Both the position numbers and the translations under genes were made by a program. A stretch of 64,000 bases of DNA, from NCBI GenBank assembly GCA_019454045.1, contig SKCR01026748.1, positions 44,088 through 108,087 of the forward strand, written 5' to 3'. This document shows positions 1-12,678 of this stretch, in pieces; the stretch's first letter is position 1; each line of letters opens with the position of its first letter. The notes below the pieces were generated by a model. That model did not search any database. It had not been told where the DNA came from and worked only from the letters and a program-made list of their open reading frames with translations. The stretch comes from Zanthoxylum bungeanum (Eukaryota > Streptophyta > Magnoliopsida > Sapindales > Rutaceae).

Positions 1-1020
1 ATGGGGCTTCTACTGTATTTATGCCTAAAAACACCTATTTTAGTCCACGATTGACATTCATGCTCCTCTCATTGTATCTCAACCTACAAAAACTCAAATA
101 AATACATCAAAACACTCAAGATGCTTGAATTAACTCACATAATGCAAGACTTGGGGCGGAAAATGTGCTATATTGACCGCTCGTCAATCAGTTCCAGTTT
201 AGCACAGCTTTCCATCCTCAGACAGATGGTCAGTCAGAAAATACCATCAAGACTTGGAAGATATGTTAAGGGTTAGCGACTTAGACTTTGGGGGAAATTG
301 GGGCTAGCACCTACCACTGATCAAGTTTGCTTATAACAACAACTATCATTCAAGCATTCAGACAGCCTCATTCGAGGCCTTATACATGCACAAGTGCATA
401 TCCCCGATAGGTTAGTTCGAAGTGGGTGATGTCAGATGTTTGGAATCGAATTTGGTCCAAGATTCAGTTGAAAAAGTCAAGTTGATCTGACACAGAATGA
501 GGGCGGCTCAAAGCAGGCACAAGTCTTATGCAGATCACCGTATGAGAGACCTCAAATTTCAGGCAGGAAACTATGTAATCTTGAGGGATTCTCCCTTTAA
601 GGGTGTTATGAGAGAGGAATGGCAAGTTAAGCCTGCGGTATTTTGGGCCATTTCAAATTCTTAAGAGAGTTTGAAGTATAGCTTACGGGTTAGCAATTCC
701 CCATGACAAGGATAAGATCCATAATGTGTTTCATGTTTCCATGCTTATGAAGTACATGTACGATGACTCACAAGTATTGAAGCCACAGTCTATGGAAATC
801 AGTCAAGATCTGTCATATCATGAACTTCTTGTGGCTATTATCAATCGACAAGTTATGAGCTGCGCTCCAAGAATGTTTCTTTAGTGAAAGTCATTTGGCA
901 AAACCACAAGGATCAAGAAGCTAAGTGGGAGACTGAAGATGTTATGAGACAACAATATCCTCATATCTTCTTATATCAAGGTAATTTCATAAACCTAATT
1001 TAAGTTTGGATTCAATGACG
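1..1020 (+). pseudogene. Ty3/gypsy pol remnant (integrase to C-terminal tail)
   Basis: Decayed 3' end of a gypsy polyprotein, readable only by switching frames. Around 195-250 the integrase core motif FHPQTDGQSE is recognisable. Then come pieces typical of the integrase C-terminus (RHKSYADHR near 520-540, HNVFHVSML near 720-750), and a chromodomain-like ending with WETEDV and YPHIF near 926-968. Stops and frameshifts are spread throughout, so it cannot make protein. It runs off the left edge and is followed directly by its LTR at 1044. The tail and the very long LTR resemble the Tekay/Del chromovirus group; that clade call is an inference. Confidence 0.8.
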
Positions 1021-1043
1021 AATCCTATCTAAGGAATGGAGAA

Positions 1044-3420
1044 TGTAACACGCAGATTATCATGACATTTTCTTTGTGGTTGTTGGGTTGTATGTTGACT
1101 CTGTTAGATTAAGTTGTTGTGAGTTAAGCACGGTTTCAGAAGTGAAGTTCGTGACATGTTCGAACACCAACATTCATGTCACGATCGTCCAATAGTTCGA
1201 ACGAGGTCATCCAACGTGTTCGCATTTGAGTCGCGTTCGTCCAGACATTTGAACAATATCATCTAGTGTGATCATGTCCGAGTAGCATTTGAACACCGAG
1301 CATCAGCAACTTCACATACGTAATGAGTTCCAGTACGCGTTCGAACACGGAGAGGGAAAATAGGATTCTCATGGCTTCTATATAAACCCAAATAAGATGG
1401 TAAGGTTATTTTATCATATTTTCCTCTTTCCCTCACCTTACCCACAACTCAAGCACCCAATTTCTCTCCAGATTAGCTATAAATTTGAAGGTTATCCTTG
1501 CATCTCTTGAGCAAATCATAGCAAGCTAAGTTTCTCATAATTACCAAGTAATTTCCATGCATTTAAAATATGATTTCTTGAGTTAATCATTATAATCCAT
1601 GGGATTTAAGCATGATTCTTGTTCATGTGCATGAGAGGGTTGATTTGAGTGTGGGTTTAGCAAGATTAATGATGGTTTTCATGGTTTTGTGCATGGGTTA
1701 GTAAGTTTCAAGAAACACTATATATAGGTGTGTTAAATTAAGGTTGAACTAGCTTGATAGATGATGAGTGAGTGTTGAAGATGCTAGGTTAAAGATTATT
1801 GTCATGAATCTTATACGGGTAAGTTGGGTTATGACCTTAATTTGTGATGTGTTGCTGTAAATCCCCATTTTGGTGTGTTATTAGACACGTGAACATGTCG
1901 TATCTTGGATTTGCAGTGATGGGGTGGTTGTTAGCATTGGCCAGAATTGGTGACATTGTGGGGTGAGTATTGTCTTGAATGATGGCAATCAATAGTATTG
2001 AGGGAGTTTCCATGTGATGGTTAAAAGATGCTAGATGAATGGACATTAGTTGTTCGCGTATTTTCAAGTTATAATGGGGTTAAGGTACCATGTTATGTTT
2101 GTTGGCAATATTGGCTAGGTCGTTGTGTCTTTGTGTCAATTCATTTAGGGAGATGTCTAAGCTCACGTTGAACCGTTAATAGCCTAGTTGGGATAGTATT
2201 TCGAGGTAGCCTTAAATGTTATATGCATCTTTAGCTTCCTCGTCAGCATGGTATATACATCATTCATGAGCATGATTAAATCGTACATATTATTTCTCAC
2301 ATGTTAATGATACATTGAACATACGTTTTGTAGATTATACGCAAGATATCTCATCCGGGTCTGTGAGAACCCACGAGCGGTAGAATAAAGCCCAGCTTTG
2401 GGAGTGAATGCTATAATTTTCATGTCTTCGAACCTTATGTGTTTTTATAAATCAAGTTTTCCCTTTATGGTTATATTGAACTTCAGATTTATAATAATAT
2501 GTTTCAGTTTAGCTATGTTTCCATGATTAACAGCTCAAATTTATGTGATATTTACAGAGTATGACGGCTTTACATATTTTCAAGTTATATTTATGAGTTT
2601 TCTATGTTACATAACTATGAATCAACAAGTTTAAGATATATGATTTAAACTTATTTTAAACTCAGTTAAGCATGAAATAAAATATTTTCAAACGCTAGTA
2701 GAGTACCGTTCCATCAGCATAGCGACCCAGGTTCGTTCAATTCAGCATGCCTAATGGTTTATAAGAAACCTTCTTAGGCTATTACAGTTATAACTCAATT
2801 TTCTCCTGCTTACGCGATGCTAGGTCTCGCTAAGTAGGTTTTATACCCTAGGTTACAATACTAGCGATGTTTTGCAGTGCAACTAATATCAATTTATGTT
2901 TTATCATAATTGAATTGATTTATGCTTAAGTAAATTTATAAGACTACTTATTCCATGTTTCTTTCACTCACTAGGTCGTCCAAACGAATTATCCTCATTC
3001 ACACTCTCAGCTTTTGGTTGCAGAACCCTTTGATAGCCGTTCTCGTTGAGACTCTCTTTTGCCAGATTTGACAGCTTGGAGAGTATGTGCACTAACTGCA
3101 GTCGTAAGAGTCTAAGTCTTGGGTTTACTTTTGTTTATTTTGTATTTTTGGGTCATGAGGCTGAATGATGTAATATACAGGGATCATATTATGTTAAGTC
3201 ACTCAAACAGTTTATGTGTAATCTATACATCACAAATTTGCATATCTTACAAATTTGAATCATATTAGAACATGTTTCACGTCATGCATGTACAGGTTCA
3301 ATCATGGTTTGACACGTGTGCACATGTTATTTTCACGTTATGCATGTCTAGTTCATATGTTGATGGAGGCGGTAAGATCGTCTTCTACTTGTCATGTCCC
3401 GGATATACTGGGATGTGACA
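1044..3420 (+). repeat. Long 3' LTR of the Ty3/gypsy element
   Basis: Begins TGTAACACGCAG just after the pol remnant and ends GGGATGTGACA, the usual TG...CA limits with related ends. About 2.4 kb, which fits long chromovirus LTRs. The 5' portion (1150-1345) is rich in GTTCGAAC-type motifs that reappear in the copia A leader. No real ORF inside. The other LTR lies outside the window, so the TSD cannot be checked; the 5 bases after the end are ttatc. Confidence 0.65.
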
Positions 3421-3485
3421 TTATCGTGATGAACAAGCGGAACCATCATATATGCTTAGATATGGAAAAATAAATGGGGCAAAAC

Positions 3486-3707
3486 TAAAAGTGGCAATGG
3501 GCCGAGCCGGGCCCGGATTTGATAAGCCCGGTTGGGTCCGGGAAAAGTCGGGCTCTTTTTAAAAAAAAATTTAAAAAATTTAAAAAAATACAAATACAAA
3601 ATACATTCAAACTATATGCAAAGACAATTCACAAATAAATCAAAAGTTTCATCGATAAATTAACAATTTAAATACTACAAATAAATAAAAATGCTACAAA
3701 CATATTA

Positions 3708-3739
<32 letters not shown>

Positions 3740-4517
3740 TTGTGTTTTTTTTTTTTTGGTTTAAGCTCGAAATGCTAAGCCCGAGCCGGGCTTTTGAGTA
3801 TAGGGCTCGGCCTAGGTTTTTTTTACCCCGGACCCGGGCTTGGGCTTTTCTGCCACCCTTATAGTGTGTTTGGTTGGGGGGTTTTGGAGGGGAGTGGTTA
3901 TTTTAAATTTTGTTTGTTTGGTTTAATTTTTTTAAGGGAATGGGAGGGGAGGGGAGGGGAGCAAAATCCCTCATAAGCCAATTTTAGCTCCCTCCAAAAG
4001 TAGGGGGTTTTGGAGGGGAGAGAAGTGAGCATTAAATTTTAAATACATGGACTAATTATCACTACTTATACATTAAAATCTAAAATGTCCTAATTATAAA
4101 TCTCTCTTATATTTGCTTCACCATTCAATTCTTCTTATTCTCTTCTATTATATTTGCTTGACCATTCAATTCTTTTCTCTTTTCTCAGGTACGCTCTCTC
4201 TCCTCATTTTTCTTTGTTTTTTTTGTTTTTCTTCTATTGTTTTATTCTTTGCTTAATTCAAAGATAATATAAACCTATATTGTTTTAATTTTATTTATAA
4301 AAGGCTACAAAGATAAAATAGTAAATTAGTTTTAAAATTCTTCCCCTCCCTTCTTGAACCAAACATATATCTAATTAAAAATCCTCTCATCCCCTCCCCT
4401 CCTTTGAACCAAACATATATTTAATTAAAATTCATTCTCTTCTATCCCTTCCCCTCCTCTCCCCTCCATTAAAATTCCTCTCCTCCCCTCCCCTTCGTTG
4501 AACCAAATAGACCCTTA
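3486..4517. mobile_element. hAT-like MITE, split by a second MITE
   Basis: Left end TAAAAGTGGCAATGGGCC and right end CTGCCACCCTTA (3850-3861) are imperfect inverted repeats of the GGGTGGCA kind seen in hAT elements. The interior carries complementary GC-rich arms around an AT-rich core. The 8-bp TSD ggcaaaac lies at 3478-3485 and 4518-4525, outside the second MITE, so the last bases of this element (accctta) were duplicated when that MITE entered. Non-coding; would need a hAT transposase in trans. Confidence 0.75.
3862..4509. mobile_element. Nested MITE, TGTTTGG-type ends
   Basis: Starts TAGTGTGTTTGG and ends with the inverse, AACCAAATA; the arms are long, purine/pyrimidine-rich and mutually complementary (GGAGGGGAG and CTCCCCTCC stretches). 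It sits at the extreme right end of the neighbouring MITE and is flanked by accctta on both sides (3855-3861 and 4511-4517), with one mismatch if the TSD is taken as 8 bp. Non-coding. Confidence 0.7.
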
Positions 4518-4525
4518 GGCAAAAC

Positions 4526-6016
4526 TACTAAGAGGGCGTTGGTTCTGATACTATGTTTACCCAACATATAAATGAGATATAATATATAATGAATAAATAA
4601 GAAAATTAATTTAAATTAAAAATATTTATTTATAGGAAAATATAATTGGAATTGAAACATAAGATTGAAAGGTTCACATTTAAACTTACAACTGAACTCG
4701 GAATCTAAATTTAAAGTTGTATACACATAAGAATTGAGAAGTACTGAGAATCGATTAACTTATTATAAATTTTTCGAATTTTCATAACACATGTGCTCCT
4801 CAGTGCTAACTATAATCTTCAATGGATTGAAGGTTCTGATTTATACTTCTTGATCGAATTTGAAAATATAATTTTGAAATTTATGAGCTTGAAGATGTTG
4901 GATGCTCTACAAAATACCCTGAATAATTGATGTCTTGAAATAATTGACATCTTGAAAGTTTTGTCGACTTTTGCTCAAATAATTTAGACATTTAACGGTT
5001 TTTTCTCATGTATGATATATCTTTAACTGTTATTTCTCAAGATTATTGAGTAAAATAAATGTATTATTATTTTATTTTGAATATTGATGTTATTTTTTTA
5101 TTCTTCTTGATTTTAATTGATGTTACTCTTGGATTCTTCTTGATTTTGATTGAGCTGATCCACCATTTGAATCATACATATTGCCACGGTCTCTTTTTTA
5201 CAATATTAATGTTTGAATCTAAACAAACCATTCATTGAAATCTCCTATGAATGTTTAGAAATAAATCAAATAAGAGAATCCATTTTATAAGAAATCAGTA
5301 TATCTGATAATTATAAAATAAATCATACATATTGCCACGGTCTCTTTTTTACAATATTAATGTTTGAATCTCTTTTTTACAATATTCTTTTTATATGTGT
5401 GTGTCAGTCGCCGGCAATTTACTGTTCAAAATTGCTAATGTCCTTTGATAGTTTGTGGGCCTTCGATTTTTGATTTGGGCTTTGAAGGATTTAAAATCTA
5501 ACAAAATTTCCATGTCCATTTAATGGGTGGATTGACTTTTCTCTCCACTTAACGTGGACTCCAATGTTCACAAATATTACTCTCAAACTTCATAAAAATA
5601 TATCTAAAATGTTTTAGTTTCTTAACCGTTAGTATAGGGCCGCACATTATACGGGTTCATCGTATTTTTAACTATAATTTCTTATCATAATAAAAATCTT
5701 AATAACATTTTAGGTATTGATCTTATAAATAATCCGGATCTAATTGGTTTTATAGTTTAAATGAAATAATTAGTTTGTTTACACGTAATATTTATGTATC
5801 ATTTGTTTGTCCACCAATTCTCAAACAGTGTTTCTAATTCACATTAGAATTTCTCTCTCGTCTTACTCTCTCATTTGAAAATATATTTCTAGTTATAAAT
5901 AACTTTAATAATATTTAATTTTCTTTCAGATGAATTCTAATGAAATTTAATATAATTTATTCAATTTAAACTTAAATTTTTTTATCAAACTTGAAATCTT
6001 GACCGTCACTGTACAA
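4526..6016. other. AT-rich intergenic stretch without a gene
   Basis: No ORF of note and no recognisable transposon ends. Apart from one exact 51-bp direct repeat near 5.2-5.4 kb it looks like unstructured AT-rich plant intergenic DNA. Confidence 0.5.
5170..5371. repeat. Exact 51-bp direct repeat, 151 bp apart
   Basis: The 51 bases at 5170-5220 recur exactly at 5321-5371 (starting AATCATACATATTGCC). The second copy is followed by a third partial copy of the CTTTTTTACAATATT part. Looks like a short segmental duplication; no function seen. Confidence 0.85.
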
Positions 6017-6021
6017 GAGCT

Positions 6022-6448
6022 TGTGGGTGGATTAGTGTGTTTTTAGACTAAATTAACATCCAATTAACAAATTTCCAGAAACAAATTTACCCTAAACCTT
6101 AAACCTTGAGAACAAGAAAAACCTGGTAGAAATGATGAATACAGTGGTCCAAGTCGAGAAATATCTCTGTCTTTAAGAACTTATTAGCCCCGTCTCGATG
6201 CTCTACGGGGTTTGTGGCTAACGTTCTCCCAGGATAACTCGGATTCCTCTTGTTCAATGTACACTCCTTAACAAGATATCGAACTGGAAAATGGAGGGAA
6301 CTCTCTCTGACTCAAATGAAATGAGACTCACTAAATTCAGATGACTTTTTGGATGCTTCAGAATGAACATGAAGACCTCCTTATAAAGGCATGTAATGGT
6401 GCCTTAAGGGCACCCTTTGGTTTGGGGTGCAACCCTCCAAAGGGTTAT
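6022..6448 (-). repeat. copia A 3' LTR, distal part
   Basis: Matches the 5' LTR at 20835-21280 with scattered mismatches. It stops at the insertion point; the remaining 71 bases are at 15151-15221. The unoccupied target (GGTTATACCTCTC) can be seen in the other LTR near 21278, which confirms the reading. Confidence 0.9.
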
Positions 6449-8585
6449 TGTAGGGGTTTTAGGGGCTAAATCCGGTAACGCAACGGAAACGGTGGAAAAT
6501 CAAATTTTCCGATTTCAAAACTTTTTCTCGGATTAATTAAATAAACATATTTATTTAATTATCCAATAATCAAATTATGAAATAAAATTCAATAAATCAA
6601 ATTTATGTGAATTTACCAGATTACCCTTACACTTGGTATTTTGTTCATTTTAGTCCGAAATTGATCAAATCAATTTTGGATGATTTTAAATCATTTCTAA
6701 GATGAACTTAGCATGTTCAAAACATCAAAACACCAAGAACAACAAAAACCCCAAATTTCTCCATTTGGCCGAGAGCTTCATTAAGCTCCATATTGTGCAT
6801 TTTGCACTTCCATGCTTCAAGACACATCCAAATGAAATCCAATCAACATGAAACTTTATATGCATCATATACACATCCTTATACACAACATAAATGAAAA
6901 GCCCCAAATTTGGATGAGGTCTTAAACCCTAATTTTTCAATTTCTTCAAATTGGACAAATTAGACCAAATTGGTTAAATCAATTACTTCAATCATGTTTC
7001 TTCCATCCAATTAAAGTCTCAACACAATGAAAAAACTATAGATCAAATCTAGGTCATTTAAGAGTGGGTCAACAACTCTAGATTAGCAACAAAGTTTCCA
7101 AAACCTTAAAAGAAATTATAACTACACTAGCACAAGCTTCCATCATTATACATGCTCAACACTTTCACATAACTTCCATTCATCAAAAACACAAAGAATA
7201 AAGAAAAGAATAACATGAGAACATCACAAGAAGTAGCCTAGAACATAAGGAACAATTTCCTCTCTAATATCAAGTTAAGAAAACTTACTAAATCCAAGCT
7301 TTTTCTTTAGTTTTTTCCTTTCTTCCTCTCAAGCTTCTCTTGTTTTCTTTTAATGGAGTTTAGGATAAAAAGTGTATTAGGTTATTTACCAAATGAAAAA
7401 TAAAACAATTTATACTTGTCTCACTTTAGCCTTGGCCGAATTTGGCCAAGCATTTACAAGAAAAATTAATTTCAATTTCATTTGAATTTCGATTTTATCA
7501 ACTTGTTAAATATCTAATAAACACTTTATAGATATTTTAATTAAGTCAAAAAACGCAACTAAGCCTTAAAAATAAATATCCAAATCTTAAGATATTTATA
7601 TTTTAATTAATTTAATCATTTAACAATTAAATAATAATTACTTAATTAAATACAAATATATAAATATATGTATTATATTTACATTAAATATTAAATACAT
7701 ATATACATTTATGATATTAGTCAAATATCTTAATTTGACTATTAATTAATGTGTATTTAAATTAATCAAGTATTAAATGTAAATACATAATAATAAGGAA
7801 ATGACTATTGGGTCCATAAGCAAGTATTTTACGTTTAACCTTTAAACGACTTTAAATAATCAACATTATTTATAAGTGTTGCTCTAGTGCTCTACGAGTA
7901 TATTTCATTATTGAGACTCTCTAGATTCAGGCATATCCGTCACGAAATCCAATTTTGTGTCCATAATTTATCCACCCGTAAATTATGACGATCACGGATA
8001 AACTCGCTGAATCATACAGGTCGAGGTCATGGCAAATGTATAATTCCTCTGTCACATGTATCCGGATAAATCCCAGAGATATAGATGTAAACGTCAAATC
8101 TCTATATGGATTATCCAGTCGACTATTCTATTAGAAATCTCAAAAAGAACATTTAGAACTAACTTCTAAATTGTACCATGGGCCCATGGATTTTATCTGA
8201 TTGTTAATCATCTGGACTACCTATGCTCTGATACATAGAACTGACGGATCTTATCTTGACACACACAGGACACCCTGAGGATCTATCTACACCCAACGAA
8301 CAGGCGGAGGTCTGATCTTAATAGATCGGTGACGTGACTGCCATCTAAGTGTAGAAGATGTCTCATGTGCCCACAGTGGCATCTCAAGTCTAAGAATCAC
8401 AAGTGCTACTCAACCCGACAAGATTCTTATTGACGTTGGTGTACTATCCATTAAGAATCTTCGGTGAGTCGTTCAGTGTTTATCCACCCCATAAATAAGT
8501 AATATTATGGAAAAATGGATTGTTCATATTCATGAATCAGACATAAATACGGTCCGGATTGACGCTCTGAGCACCACCCCCAACA
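6449..8585 (-). repeat. LARD1 3' LTR (shortened)
   Basis: On the minus strand starts TGTTGGGGGTGGTGCTC and ends CCCCTACA. Very similar to the LTR at 12679-15145 but about 330 bp shorter: the segment equal to roughly 14720-15050 is missing between TGTTTATCCAC and CATAAATAAGTAA. Small mismatches elsewhere indicate a modest age. Confidence 0.88.
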
Positions 8586-11500
8586 ATTTATCCCACTTGC
8601 TTTGTGCCAATCCACGGTATCATATACACATCTCAATGTGTATCGTATACTCATGGCTCTCAAAAGCTCACCTCGCACTTAAGAGGTAGGCAACAAGAAG
8701 TAGGTCCGCTATTACATATTGAGTTTGTCAAACAAACTCCATCGTTTCCCATAGTCAGCATCATTCATATTTTGTAGAATCTAAATTATACATTAATATG
8801 ACTCTGATGCTACATCAATATTGTGCTACAGCTACTGAGTTGTCTAAGTATTCATGGATTAAATCCAAAATACTATGAGGACAACCGCAAGCACAACACC
8901 AATATAAAACTTCTAATTTATAAGGTCACTATGCAACTTCGTAAGTCATTGCTTCATAAGTTGCATCTAATTCCACTAAATAGTAGAATCCTTCGTGACA
9001 CTCCCACTGCATCTTTTGTGACTCTTTATGACGTAGACTGTCTAACGTCATAATTAGTCTCAAAACTAATATGACCCTTATGGTTCCAGACTGTATTCTC
9101 CATGAACTAGAAACTCGTTCTTAATATCTCAAAGATCACAAAGAACGTGTTTCAAGATCCATCCTAGTATGTCATCATCAAATGATACATAAGATTGATT
9201 AGACATTCTAATCAATATCTCTTTCGAAAAAGGTATCATCCTTTACGAAAGATGAATACTATATATAAGACACACAATAACTGTCAAACAGTTATTGTTG
9301 TGTCTTTTATTAGATCACATCTAATGCACGAATAATATGAGTATCTCACAAGTCTCTTAGTTTTATATCATATATAAAACTTTATATCAAATATAACAGA
9401 GACTACTTCCACTGCTTTCACGGAGTAAAGAAGACTTAGGTAAACCTTTTACCTCACAAACATCTCATTATTACTATAATAATGATAGTGTTGTTAGGAT
9501 ATATAACACTAAAAAGTAATTTGTACGCTCCTACTAACCCTTCAACACACATATGTATTCTCTATACTTTGACAAGAACAGACAATCTGACTGATGTCAA
9601 AAATAGAGAACATATATTTCCGGAAGACTTATCCGAGTCTACAATAGGCTCTATAAGCTAGCATACTAAACTGCAATCTCAACAGAACACAAACTCTAGG
9701 GTAACGAACTCTTCAAATGAAGAAATCACAACTGATCTTTTATCTGAATAAGTCATTCAAAAAATGCCACTTTGCATTCTTTAGCTAAAATATACAGTTT
9801 AATATCAACATTAACCAATATATCTTTAATTGTTCAATTAGCGTGACTAGAGATAAGTTTTCTCCGAATCTACAATAGATTGCTGAGTATAACTTTTCTC
9901 ACTGTCATATCGTAAAGGTCAAACCTTTAATAAGCTCACACTGCTTTCGCTGCGCAAACAATTAGCACATATCATGAACTAATTCATAATGAAAGCTTAA
10001 TCAAGTTCAAAACTTGATCGTAGTAAACTATGAACAATCTTAGATCTATGGTTCAATGGTGAACTTCCAGAATCGATATCAAATATCGTTTCCATTATAA
10101 GTTATAGGATAATTTTCTTCGGTAAGAAAACAACAGAATCATTAAGTATCAAATACTCGTAAATGATTCTGATATCCTATTAAACTCATATAGAATATGT
10201 ATAAGGGTTGTTTCATCTTATTAATTACGTAGTTCCATTTATATTTTATCATTTTCACAATTGACTTCAATAAGTCAAGTCTTTTCTACAATAGTTAACA
10301 TCTGATGTTACACACCAAGTAATAAAACAATTTTATTACTTAGGATCGTAGGAAATATATTTTATTAAATAGAATACAATATTCTATAAAATAGAATAAA
10401 TGATAAACTTTTACTTATATCTTCAAGGTGTAAGTAATTTCCATTATATAACTATTATATAAAAGAAATATCCAAATCTCAAACTTTTCCAGATTCGGAT
10501 TTTCTACTACTATACATATCATATATGTAATTGTAGAAATTAATGGAAACTAAATTAAAAAGATGAACTAGTGTTACTGGAGCATAACCCCAAGAGTATT
10601 GAAACTAATTCGGTAATATTCAATATCAAACGAATCAAATCATATAATATTCAACTGCTCCCACTACTCAATTCCATCAAAATGGAATCGTGGAAGAATA
10701 ATATTGAATATGAATCATATTCACTGAATAACATTAGAACTAATTGCTTTAAATTCATATGTTTGATCATATCAAAGATCTTTAAACAATTAAAAGACCT
10801 GTTATGAATTTTAAGGATCATGTTTTCAAAATTTCAGATTGAATATATTTGAACCAGTCAAATATGTTCAATCTGCGTTTCATTAGAACAGATTGAAAGT
10901 TCTTGATCATTTTAAGACGTTCAATATGCGTTCCTTCAGAAACACGTAACTAAGTTATGACAATTCATCAACTAAGTTACGAAATAAAGAAAATTATCTT
11001 AAGCAATTATTATTTATTAAACTACATACATCTAATGTATCAGTTTAATAAATCTGGTAGTCCAATGACAATTATTGGTTAAACGAGATCTTAATCACCT
11101 TCCTGAATACAATATTCATTAAATGGATAAGGATGTGTGGTGTGATCTTGTATCAAACCATCCTTTACCATACGGAATAAGCATCTAATGCTTAAGTGAT
11201 TAAACTCATAAAGCACCGTTCTAAATTATTTATTTTACCGAATAATTTTTCTTAATGTTTATCTCTACGTCAATGGCACTACTAGTTGTATTTAAAATAT
11301 TATAACAACTGTTTATTAAGAACAAGTAACTATCCAATAGTCGCAAGTTCCGATATCAAATATCAAAACAATCGTTAACTAATATTTTAAATAACTAGAC
11401 GGGAGATCTGGTATCCAATACCTATAGTTGTTGTATTGTAAAAATCGACATTTTCTATACACAATTATACGTATCTCCTTTCTTTAGCTTTACTATTTGC

Positions 11501-12663
11501 ATTCAACTATTCACAACAATTGCAAATAACTGATTAGCAAATTGTGTCAGACACATTGCCTCTAAAGGTCATTAAAGCTAAGAAACGTCATTACTAGATA
11601 AACAAATACCTAATGGGGCCTTTTTAATGCCAGTCAATAATCTCGAGACATGAACTAATTCAAGTCAATTCTTACTGCATAAGAAACTATTCTCTCTAAA
11701 GTATTATATCCTAAAAGGATATCTATCTAGATTATCTATCATGACTTAGAAACTAAGTCATTAACCATCTTGATTTTTCAAGAAAATCGGAACAACAGTT
11801 CCCGATGGTTTAGACCAATCTAATAATATCCTAGTCCATTAGTATCTAGAACCTATTCTAGAATAACTGCAACCAAGAGTCAAGTCAGATAACATATCAA
11901 AATATGTATGTAGTGAATTAAAAGTTTAATTCTATCTAATATAGATTAAGGAAAACAAACAAGCGGCTATATCCATAATAATACACACTGCCTAAGTTAT
12001 GGAATATTTTAAACTTAGCAGTGCCTCCCACTATTTTACGTAATACCGTAATCCCCAACGAAAAAATGAGAATTCAATAATTAAATCGAATTCTATAATG
12101 GGAAGTGGACCCCATGAATATATTTCGACTCACAGCAGAGGCACGGTCTCGCCTACGTATATTCACAGGTAGACAACTCATTGCCAATCACTCACTAGTG
12201 ACTCCTGGGTTTCTGGTCCTGGTCGTTTCTCGTTGTCGCTGCTAAGGCAGGCCCACAAGGAGACGTACCAAGGTCAAACTCGTCAATGATAAACTCAAGT
12301 TACTTGCGTAACCCTGACAGCTAGGGCACGTTCAGGATTCCGCTTTCGCTTGAATTTATCTAGTAATCTAATATACATCCGGCATAAATAAATCTCTATC
12401 GGCTACATCCTCACAGCAGAGGCACGGTCTCGGATGTAGTCACGGAAAAATATTTATAAACCGGATTGACAAGACGGACCAAAAAAACAAGTATTCCAAA
12501 TACTAGTTACTTCAAAACCTTATTAAGCGGGGATATTCCTCAAAGTGTCATACACCCTAAATCTAATCAAATAGATTAAAACATGCATGTATAAGTTAAA
12601 AAACATGATTAAACAGTGAATCAAACAAGCTAATCATTTTAGGGGGGGCCTAGAATCATACTC
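8586..12663 (-). other. LARD1 interior, no intact coding region
   Basis: AT-rich sequence with only short chance ORFs on either strand. Visible structure: the polypurine-like tract next to the left LTR (8586-8606, plus strand TTTATCCCACTTGCTT); a motif tgcctcccactatttt at 12022-12037, which on the element's strand is a second purine tract and recurs in LARD2; and an exact 21-bp repeat at 12131-12151 and 12412-12432. Decayed pol may be present but no domain could be recognised. Confidence 0.6.
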
Positions 12664-12675
12664 GCTCTGATACCA
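12664..12675 (-). other. LARD1 primer-binding site
   Basis: Plus strand GCTCTGATACCA, minus strand TGGTATCAGAGC, the standard complement of the 3' end of initiator tRNA-Met used by many plant copia elements. It lies three bases inside the LTR starting at 12679 and fixes the orientation. Confidence 0.9.
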
Positions 12676-12678
12676 TTT

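Noticed and set aside
10571..10807. 78-codon ORF in the LARD1 interior
   Set aside because: AT-rich chance ORF on the strand opposite the element, no domain, no partner copy.
12664..12675. Fragment resembling tRNA-Met sequence
   Set aside because: Only the 12-base primer complement is present next to an LTR; it is a primer-binding site, not a tRNA gene.
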